Position numbers and translations under genes: made by a program
DNA from: JBBQKI01 sp038326725
GTDB lineage: Bacteria > Bacteroidota > Bacteroidia > Flavobacteriales > Flavobacteriaceae
Assembly: GCA_038326725.1 (NCBI GenBank)
Contig: JBBQKI010000001.1
Span: 1-64,000 of the forward strand
Reading direction: 5' to 3'
Length of the DNA stretch: 64,000 nt
Shown: piece by piece, positions 58,091-64,000 of the stretch
How positions within the stretch are numbered: position 1 is the stretch's first letter
How the letters are laid out: every line of letters starts with the position of its first letter
The notes under the pieces: generated by a model
The model's database searches: none
What the model was told of the DNA's origin: nothing
The model's input: only the letters and a program-made list of their open reading frames with translations

Positions 58091-59193
58091 ATAAGTTGGA
58101 ACAATTTTCCGGGCAATGGCCTCACCACGCCTTTCAATTCCATATTCAATAAAACCGACGCAACTTTAAACGGGAGGATTTTGCATTCCAAAGCGATGGT
58201 GTCCATCCCTTCTTTTTCTTTATCCTTTAAATAACGAAAAACAATTTTTTCTTCCTCCGTAAGTTCAACGAACAATTGGGTTTGCTGGATTTTTGGCTTA
58301 GCTTCGTTCAGTTGCCAGCCCAAAATGTAGAGCAGGTCGGCGGCGTTTGAAAGTAAATGCGCTTGTTGGGATTTTATCAAATTATTGCAGCCTTGGCTTT
58401 GGCTGTCTGACGTTCTTCCCGGCACTGCAAAAACCTCCCGGTCATAGGAATTTGCAATACCCGCCGTTACCAAACTCCCTCCTTTTTCGGCAGATTCAAT
58501 AACAATGGTTGCTTCCGAAAGGCCCGCAATAATACGGTTACGTTTTAAAAAATTGGTTTTTTCAAAAGTATCGCTACTCCAAAATTCGGTCATAAATCCC
58601 CCGTTTTTTTCCATTTTTGACATATATTTTTTATGGTCTTTCGGATAAATTTGATCCAATCCGTGCGCAAGGCAACCGATGGTTTGCAAACCATTTTCCA
58701 TAGCTGCTTTGTGTGCGCAAATGTCCACGCCATAGGCAAAGCCGGAAACAATTACGGGATTTAGGGGGCTTAAATCTTCAATCAATTTTTCGCAAAACGC
58801 ACTCCCATAAGTTGTTATTTTTCGCGTGCCCACAATGCTTATTATCTTTTTGTTTTGAAGGTCAATGTTCCCGGTTTGAAAAAGCAGAAGAGGGCCATCA
58901 ATGCAATGCTTTAGTTTATCGGGATAATTTTTGTCGAGAAAATAACTGCAAGTGATCTGGTTTTTTTCAATAAAGCGTAACTCTTCATCGGCATCGTCCA
59001 AGGTTTGTTTTGAATTTAAATCCTTTAACCGCAGGGAGCCGATGCCATCAATTTTCAATAAATTGGATTTCTTTTCCGTAAAAATTCCTTCCGCAGAGCC
59101 TACATGCCGCAACAGTTTTTTCGCCGAAATATCCCCTAAATTTGGAATGCGTTGCAAAGCTAACGTATACCGAAGTTCGTTTTGTGAAAGCAT
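58087..59193 (-). CDS. dprA: DNA-processing protein DprA
   Basis: A Rossmann-like single-strand DNA-binding protein (368 residues) that loads RecA on incoming DNA during natural transformation. It has an N-terminal HhH/SAM-like region (RIPNLGDISAKKLLRHVGSAEGIF), the central lysine decarboxylase-like domain (ISIVGTRKITTYGSAFCEKLIEDLS, VSGFAYGVDICAHKAAMENGLQTIGCLAHGLDQIYP, AGLSEATIVIESAEKGGSLVTAGIANSYDREVFAVPG) and a C-terminal winged helix (from ~300). Natural competence in this strain is possible but not shown. Confidence 0.95.
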   Translation of the reverse strand: MLSQNELRYTLALQRIPNLGDISAKKLLRHVGSAEGIFTEKKSNLLKIDGIGSLRLKDLNSKQTLDDADEELRFIEKNQITCSYFLDKNYPDKLKHCIDGPLLLFQTGNIDLQNKKIISIVGTRKITTYGSAFCEKLIEDLSPLNPVIVSGFAYGVDICAHKAAMENGLQTIGCLAHGLDQIYPKDHKKYMSKMEKNGGFMTEFWSSDTFEKTNFLKRNRIIAGLSEATIVIESAEKGGSLVTAGIANSYDREVFAVPGRTSDSQSQGCNNLIKSQQAHLLSNAADLLYILGWQLNEAKPKIQQTQLFVELTEEEKIVFRYLKDKEKEGMDTIALECKILPFKVASVLLNMELKGVVRPLPGKLFQLI

Positions 59194-59287
59194 TTTTTGA
59201 AAATATAAAAGGGGAGATTTAAATTTACAAAAATTTATGTTGTTAATAAGTTAGCCATTTTAAAATTCACGGAAATTTTAAAAACCC

Positions 59288-59295
59288 TATTTTTG
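59288..59295 (+). promoter_or_regulatory. candidate -7 element, near-leaderless
   Basis: TATTTTTG ends five bases before the ATG at 59301, so transcription would begin at or next to the start codon of the HU/SPOR gene. Confidence 0.4.
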
Positions 59296-59300
59296 GGATT

Positions 59301-60239
59301 ATGCAAATGGTTACCTACATAAGCGACCTTTTATACCGTTACGAATGTGTTATCATTCCAGGGTTTGGCGCGTTCTTGACACAGTATCGGCCCGCACATA
59401 TCGAAAAAACCTCCTGCGTTTTTCATCCTCCTTCAAAAACAATTTCCTTCAATAAACAATTGCAGACTAACGATGGTTTACTGGCGCATTATGTGGCTTC
59501 GGTTGAAAAATGCAGTTATGAAACCGCGCTGCAGCAGATTCGTTCTTTCACTGCAGAGGTTGCCAATCAATTGCCTATGGGAGAGGTTTCTTTTAAAAAT
59601 ATCGGCGATTTCTATTTGAACGAAGAAAAAGCATTACAGTTTGTTCCTTCAAAAAAACAAAATTACAACACCGCAGCTTTTGGATTGGATTCTTTGGTTT
59701 CCCCAAAGATAATTAGGGAGGTTTATAAAGAAGAAACCAAAAAACTTGAGGAACGGGCGCCAATCATTTTTACCCCCGAAAAACGGGAAGCAAAACCTTA
59801 TATTAAATATGCAGCTATTGCCGTAATCGCATTAACGGCAACAGGTTTCGGGGCTTTGAAATTTTATGAAGGTGAAGTGCAACAGCATAATTTTGCCCAA
59901 AAACAAAAAGCCGCAACATTGGTGGAAAACCAAATACAGCAAGCCACTTTTGTAATTGAAAACCCGTTGCCCGCTTTAAGCTTAAACCTTTCCAAACAAA
60001 CAGGAAATTACCACATTGTGGCAGGGGCTTTCCAAATGGAAGAAAACGCAGATAAAATAATGGCGCAACTTCGGATAAAAGGGTATTCCCCAAAAAAAAT
60101 GGAAGCGAACCGTTATGGCCTCCACCAAGTGCTGTACAGCAGTTTTGAGGACCGGAAAGAAGCAATAAAATCCCTTCATCAAATCCAAAGAACCGAAAAT
60201 GCCGATGCATGGCTTTTGGTGCACGAATTTCAAAAGTAA
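59301..60239 (+). CDS. HU-CCDC81/SPOR domain envelope protein
   Basis: A 312-residue protein of Bacteroidota type. Residues 1-130 carry the tandem HU-like CCDC81 domain (VTYISDLLYRYECVIIPGFGAFLTQYRPAHI). One membrane helix covers about 173-193. A SPOR domain (about 237-312; GNYHIVAGAFQMEENADKIMAQLRIKGYSPKKM) lies outside and would bind peptidoglycan lacking stem peptides. The inner part may bind DNA, so the protein could tie the chromosome to the cell wall; this role is not proven. Follows a near-leaderless promoter. Confidence 0.88.
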   Translation: MQMVTYISDLLYRYECVIIPGFGAFLTQYRPAHIEKTSCVFHPPSKTISFNKQLQTNDGLLAHYVASVEKCSYETALQQIRSFTAEVANQLPMGEVSFKNIGDFYLNEEKALQFVPSKKQNYNTAAFGLDSLVSPKIIREVYKEETKKLEERAPIIFTPEKREAKPYIKYAAIAVIALTATGFGALKFYEGEVQQHNFAQKQKAATLVENQIQQATFVIENPLPALSLNLSKQTGNYHIVAGAFQMEENADKIMAQLRIKGYSPKKMEANRYGLHQVLYSSFEDRKEAIKSLHQIQRTENADAWLLVHEFQK

Positions 60240-60290
60240 AACTTTACTCTTTTTCCAATTTCCTTTTTAAATTTTAAATTGAAACCGCCT

Positions 60291-60298
60291 TACCTTTG
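60291..60298 (+). promoter_or_regulatory. candidate -7 element of the thioesterase gene
   Basis: TACCTTTG matches TAnnTTTG, 15 bases before the ATG at 60314. Confidence 0.4.
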
Positions 60299-60313
60299 CT
60301 GAAAATTTTTTCC

Positions 60314-60823
60314 ATGCAAACCAAAACCCCAAAAGATTCGCGCACCGTTGTGACAGATTTAGTTCTTCCCAGTGAAACCAACCCGATCGGCAACATGTTT
60401 GGCGGCGAACTGCTTTCCCGGATGGACCGTGCGGCCAGCATTGCTGCCCGGCGGCATAGTGGAAAAATAGTGGTTACTGCTTCGGTGAACCATGTGGCAT
60501 TCAACAAAATGATTCCTTTGGGAAGCGTAGTTACGGTGGAGGCCCAAGTTTCCCGGGCATTCAAAACTTCCATGGAAATTTTTATGGCTGTGTGGATTGA
60601 GGATATTGAAAGCGGGGTAAAAACCAGTTCCAATGAAGCCATTTATACTTTTGTGGCCGTGGACGAAATGGGAAACCCTGTGCCAGTGCCGGAATTGAAA
60701 CCGGAAACCGAACTCGAAAAAAAACGTTTTGACGCAGCACTTCGCCGAAAACAATTGAGCCTTGTTTTGGCGGGTAAAATGAAGCCCAAAGATGCAACGG
60801 AACTAAAGGCTATATTTGAATAA
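60314..60823 (+). CDS. acyl-CoA thioesterase (hotdog fold)
   Basis: A cytoplasmic hotdog protein of 169 residues that hydrolyses acyl-CoA esters. The ATG at 60314 is chosen because six codons upstream lie in the promoter. Motifs fit the YciA/BFIT-like acyl-CoA hydrolase group: ETNPIGNMFGGELLSRMDRAASIAARRHSG (with the active-site Asn/Gly and Asp), VVTASVNHVAFNKMIPLGSVVTVEAQVSR and SNEAIYTFVAVDEMGNPVPVPEL. The substrate is unknown. Confidence 0.92.
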   Translation: MQTKTPKDSRTVVTDLVLPSETNPIGNMFGGELLSRMDRAASIAARRHSGKIVVTASVNHVAFNKMIPLGSVVTVEAQVSRAFKTSMEIFMAVWIEDIESGVKTSSNEAIYTFVAVDEMGNPVPVPELKPETELEKKRFDAALRRKQLSLVLAGKMKPKDATELKAIFE

Positions 60824-60996
60824 TTGATTTTTTTTAAATTTCTCGTAAATTCCACTTTTAAAAAAAATGATTTTTTTAAACTTTTAACAATGATTTTTTA
60901 ATACAATTGAATATATTTGAAGTTCATGTGAATTTTTTGAAGTAATGCTTTATAAAATCCACTTCCCGTAAATTAATTTAACTTCAAATTTTATCA

Positions 60997-63726
60997 ATGA
61001 AAAAAATTACCTTTTATCTTTTATCAAAGTGTAAAAATGCCTGTCTTTTGATGATGGCATTTGTTTTTTCCGCCACTTTTGCGCAAAACCCATACACCAT
61101 CCAGTTTCAGGGCGAAACCATTGAAATGCCTGAGAATATTGACACATTTCAATGGAACCAAATGCCGCCTTCTGCGCGGCTAAACAATGGCTATACAGGC
61201 TGGGTACAATTTTATGAAACGCCTTCCCAAGATGTTCAAGATCTTTTCAGGGCAAACAATCTTAAATTGTTGAACTACATCCCGCACCAAGCCTATTTGT
61301 TTTATTTCCCGGAAAATACTTCAGTGGCATTTCTTAAAAATAATGGTGTAAAAACTATAATACCTGTCCCGGGAAATACTAAACTTTCATCTGTATTGAA
61401 AAATCCGCCCTACCCTTCTTGGGCCATGGAAGGCAACCATATTTTGGTGACCCTTCAGCACCATCAAAATGTAAGCACTCAATTTGTTATAGATGAACTT
61501 TTCAGAATGCAAATCGCGGTAAAGCAACAATACTTTGGTTCGGATCTTATTGATTTGGTTATCCCTAACAATTGTTTGGAGGAACTTTCAAATTTGGCTT
61601 TTGTAAAATGGGTCGATCTTATTGTTGCCCCTTCCATCCCGGATGATTTAAAAGGAAGGAACCTCCACCGCTCGAATAGCCTAGACACACAAACCAGTAC
61701 CGGTAGAAATTATACCGGTGAAGGAATTGGTGTTATGGTGCGTGATGATGGTCGAGTTGGGCCGCATATCGATTTTCAGGGAAGGATTACCAACCTTACC
61801 AATGTAGGAGGCCAGAGCCATGGAGATGGTGTGGGCGGCATTATGGCAGGTGCGGGAAATCTTAACCCTTCTAATCGAGGAATGGCTGCGGGGTCAAATG
61901 TATTTGTGGTAAATTATCAATCCCATTTTTTAGATGCCCCAACAACCACTAATATCCTTAATGGCAATGTGCAGATTACCAATTCCTCTTATAGCAATGG
62001 CTGCAACGATGGATATACCACAACAACCGTAACGGTTGACCAGCAAACCTTAAACACCCCAACGTTGTTACATGTTTTTTCCGCGGGGAATTCCAACAAC
62101 AATAATTGCGGGTACGGTGCCGGAAACCAGTGGGGCAATATTACCGGCGGGCATAAACAAGGAAAAAATGTTATAGCTACCGCCAATGTTTTCTTTGATG
62201 GAACTTTGGAAAATTCAAGCAGTCGTGGTCCAGCACACGACGGTAGGATCAAACCGGATATAACTGCTCATGGGCAAGGACAGATTTCAACAAACGAAAA
62301 CAACACCTATCAAGCCTTTGGTGGAACTTCCGGAGCAGCACCCGGGATAGCAGGGGTTGCGGCACAACTTTATGAAGCTTATGGGGATATTAATGGAGGA
62401 GATTTCCCACCTTCGGCACTTATAAAAGCAATTATACTAAATACTGCAAATGAAGCAGGGAATATAGGCCCGGACTACAAATTTGGTTGGGGAATTGTCA
62501 ATGGTCTACAGGCCGCAAAATTGATTGAAGATGAAAGACATCTTTCAGATGACATTATCCAAGGAGCCACCAATACACACACCATTAACGTGCCTGCGGG
62601 GACTAAACAGCTGCGCTTTATGGTTTATTGGAGCGATGTTGCAGCTACTCCCGGTGCAAATCCAGCTATTGTAAACGATTTAGATTTAGTGGTTACATCA
62701 CCTTCAAACGCCACGCATTTGCCATGGATTTTGGATCCAACCCCAGATCCCGTTACCTTGAACAATCCTGCCACAAATGGGATTGATCGTTTGAACAACG
62801 TGGAGCAGGTTTTATTGAACAATCCTGCCTCGGGTAATTATGATATTGAAATAACCGGATTCAACGTCCCCGTTGGTCCGCAAGAATACTTTGTGGTTTA
62901 TGAAATTATTTCTGAAAACCTTACAGTAATTTATCCCAACGCTGGAGAACACTTTACACCCAATGTTGTACAAGTAATCCATTGGGATGCAACAAACACT
63001 GTGGACGACTATGATTTGGAATACTCCATTAACAATGGAAGTAGCTGGAATCCTATAGCTACGGTAAATAATGGAACAGAATTATACTCTTGGCAGGTAC
63101 CGGACATGGTAACTGGAGAAGCACTTGTTAGGGTAACGAGTGGAGCGTTTCAAGATGAAAGCGATGAAACATTTGATATTGCCCGAAACACAAACGTTTA
63201 TAATGTGGAAATGGTTTGCGAAACTTCGGTAACTTTTGAATGGACCGCGGTGCCTGACGCCGAATCTTATGACCTCTATTTATTGGGGGAAAAATTTATG
63301 GAGGTTGTGGCAAACAGCGTTACAAATTCCGTAACCATTCCAATAACGGACCCCACAGAATCTTTTTGGTATGCCATCGTTTCAAAAAACGACACTGAAG
63401 GATGGGAAAGCTTTAGGAACAACGCCAAATTTTATGCAGGCGGTTTATTGGATTGTATATTGAGTGTTGATGACAACCAACTTTCAAATGCCGTTTCATT
63501 GTACCCGAATCCTGCCTCTGATAAAGTAAACATTGAAATAAATGATCTAAATTTTGGAGATTTTGAAGTTACGCTCTTGAACAGTTTAGGACAATCTTTG
63601 CAAAAATCACAAGGAAATAGTGGATCACCAACCTCTTTGGATGTGTCAAAATTTTCAACAGGTCTTTACTTTATTACAATCAATTCAGGTAGTAACACAA
63701 CCACAAAAAAATTAATCATTAATTAA
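60997..63726 (+). CDS. S8 family serine peptidase with fibronectin-like and T9SS domains
   Basis: A 909-residue secreted subtilase. Signal peptide with long N-region (cleavage after about residue 29, TFAQN), an I9-like prodomain to ~220, and a catalytic domain with Asp in MVRDDGRVGPHIDF, His in SHGDGVGGIMAG, oxyanion Asn in FSAGNSNNNN and Ser in GGTSGAAPGIAG. Beta-sandwich and fibronectin type III-like domains follow (FEWTAVPDAESYDLYLLGEKFM). The T9SS tail is LYPNPASDKVNIEIND to the end (TTKKLIIN). A TATATTTG element at 60912 could be its promoter. Only ~8.9 kb from the first subtilase. Confidence 0.94.
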   Translation: MKKITFYLLSKCKNACLLMMAFVFSATFAQNPYTIQFQGETIEMPENIDTFQWNQMPPSARLNNGYTGWVQFYETPSQDVQDLFRANNLKLLNYIPHQAYLFYFPENTSVAFLKNNGVKTIIPVPGNTKLSSVLKNPPYPSWAMEGNHILVTLQHHQNVSTQFVIDELFRMQIAVKQQYFGSDLIDLVIPNNCLEELSNLAFVKWVDLIVAPSIPDDLKGRNLHRSNSLDTQTSTGRNYTGEGIGVMVRDDGRVGPHIDFQGRITNLTNVGGQSHGDGVGGIMAGAGNLNPSNRGMAAGSNVFVVNYQSHFLDAPTTTNILNGNVQITNSSYSNGCNDGYTTTTVTVDQQTLNTPTLLHVFSAGNSNNNNCGYGAGNQWGNITGGHKQGKNVIATANVFFDGTLENSSSRGPAHDGRIKPDITAHGQGQISTNENNTYQAFGGTSGAAPGIAGVAAQLYEAYGDINGGDFPPSALIKAIILNTANEAGNIGPDYKFGWGIVNGLQAAKLIEDERHLSDDIIQGATNTHTINVPAGTKQLRFMVYWSDVAATPGANPAIVNDLDLVVTSPSNATHLPWILDPTPDPVTLNNPATNGIDRLNNVEQVLLNNPASGNYDIEITGFNVPVGPQEYFVVYEIISENLTVIYPNAGEHFTPNVVQVIHWDATNTVDDYDLEYSINNGSSWNPIATVNNGTELYSWQVPDMVTGEALVRVTSGAFQDESDETFDIARNTNVYNVEMVCETSVTFEWTAVPDAESYDLYLLGEKFMEVVANSVTNSVTIPITDPTESFWYAIVSKNDTEGWESFRNNAKFYAGGLLDCILSVDDNQLSNAVSLYPNPASDKVNIEINDLNFGDFEVTLLNSLGQSLQKSQGNSGSPTSLDVSKFSTGLYFITINSGSNTTTKKLIIN

Positions 63727-63746
63727 GAATAATCCCCACTTTTTTT

Positions 63747-63783
63747 AAAACCCGCTCCAATGAAAATTGGGGCGGGTTTTTTT
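63747..63783 (+). terminator. Rho-independent terminator
   Basis: Stem AAAACCCGCTCCAA (63747-63760) with TTGGGGCGGGTTTT (63767-63780), one G-T pair, followed by T run. It separates the subtilase from the convergent M23 peptidase gene and overlaps the end of the latter's stop region. Confidence 0.85.
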
Positions 63784-64000
63784 ACATTTTAAAAACCCAA
63801 TCCGCAGGGTTCATTTTAGTGGTATTCTGATAAATATAGAATTTTAGGAGCGTCTTTCCATCCGAACTTCCCGAAACAGTGCCTATTTCCTGTTTTGTTG
63901 TCACTTTATCGCCACGTTTCACCGAGACTTTTGACAAATTATTGTACACCGTGATATAATCGCCATGTTGTATATAAACCGCTTTATTGGCGCCTTTTAT
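63782..64000 (-). CDS. M23 family peptidase, C-terminal part (EnvC-like), truncated by window edge
   Basis: Only the last 72 codons are inside the window, continuing past base 64000. The piece reads GANKAVYIQHGDYITVYNNLSKVSVKRGDKVTTKQEIGTVSGSSDGKTLLKFYIYQNTTKMNPADW, the terminal strand pattern of M23 (LytM) domains in EnvC-like murein hydrolase activators: the QHG..YITVY..L region, G-x-x-V-x-x-K-Q-x-I-G and the NPxxW end. The usual HxH ligand is replaced by FYIYQ, as in degenerate, non-catalytic LytM domains that activate amidases. The full gene must be seen to confirm this. Confidence 0.85.
   Translation of the reverse strand: MKGANKAVYIQHGDYITVYNNLSKVSVKRGDKVTTKQEIGTVSGSSDGKTLLKFYIYQNTTKMNPADWVFKM

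Noticed and set aside
1..64000. CRISPR array, prophage or insertion sequence
   Set aside because: No regularly spaced repeats, cas genes, phage structural genes or DDE transposase frames were found.

Overview
The window looks like a chromosomal segment of a marine-type Flavobacteriaceae bacterium (phylum Bacteroidota). Support: the gliding lipoprotein gene gldH, several secreted proteins with type IX secretion (T9SS) C-terminal sorting tails, lipoproteins with Bacteroidota-style lipoboxes, promoter-like TAnnTTTG elements just before start codons, an SDR-type threonine dehydrogenase, an HU-CCDC81/SPOR protein, and a low-G+C, densely packed layout. The first ~90 bases are low-complexity C-rich sequence unlike the rest and probably mark a contig edge. 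The right edge cuts an M23 peptidase gene.

Layout. 0.4-6.5 kb: M13 metallopeptidase, a small lipoprotein, threonine dehydrogenase, LpxR-like lipid A deacylase, a SdiA-regulated-type protein and a decayed PepSY-like gene. 6.5-8.4 kb: tRNA-Arg(CCT), tRNA-Asn(GTT), an orphan coding remnant and rseP. 8.6-11.9 kb: SCO protein, then feoA-feoB and a 52-residue Cys-rich membrane protein for ferrous iron uptake. 12.4-18.3 kb, minus strand: a DtxR-controlled manganese/zinc-type ABC uptake operon (regulator, outer-membrane protein, binding lipoprotein, ATPase, two permeases). A ~470-bp element carrying a four-helix-bundle S23 gene and bounded by a 24-bp inverted repeat sits between the ATPase and the permeases. 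18.4-24 kb: TerB/DnaJ protein, bacilliredoxin, acyltransferase, radical SAM protein, enoyl-CoA hydratase and an orphan histidine kinase.

24-34.8 kb is a heme biosynthesis island: hemJ, hemH and a PchR-like AraC regulator on the minus strand, then hemA-hemC-hemD-hemE, an unknown gene, an EI24 membrane protein, hemF and hemB on the plus strand. Together these cover every step from glutamyl-tRNA to heme except HemL. A 19-bp palindrome between araC and hemA and a close match before feoA suggest that iron uptake and heme synthesis share an iron-responsive regulator.

34.9-49 kb: CNNM/CBS protein, ogt, serine hydrolase, exonuclease, a lipoprotein with a duplicated PAHGQPGH motif, a fused oligopeptide ABC ATPase, scoAB, a secreted sorbosone-dehydrogenase-like protein, the ricT-gldH-PBP1A operon and trhO. 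49-64 kb: two large T9SS-exported subtilases, a small T9SS protein, recA, a sigma factor paired with a helix-plus-barrel envelope protein, a second acyltransferase, trpS, dprA, the HU/SPOR protein, an acyl-CoA thioesterase and the truncated M23 peptidase.

No rRNA operon, CRISPR array, prophage or classical insertion sequence was seen. The most unusual items are the S23 inverted-repeat element inside the metal-uptake operon, the candidate iron operators, the unknown genes embedded in the heme operon, and dispersed repeats that form gene ends or translation starts.
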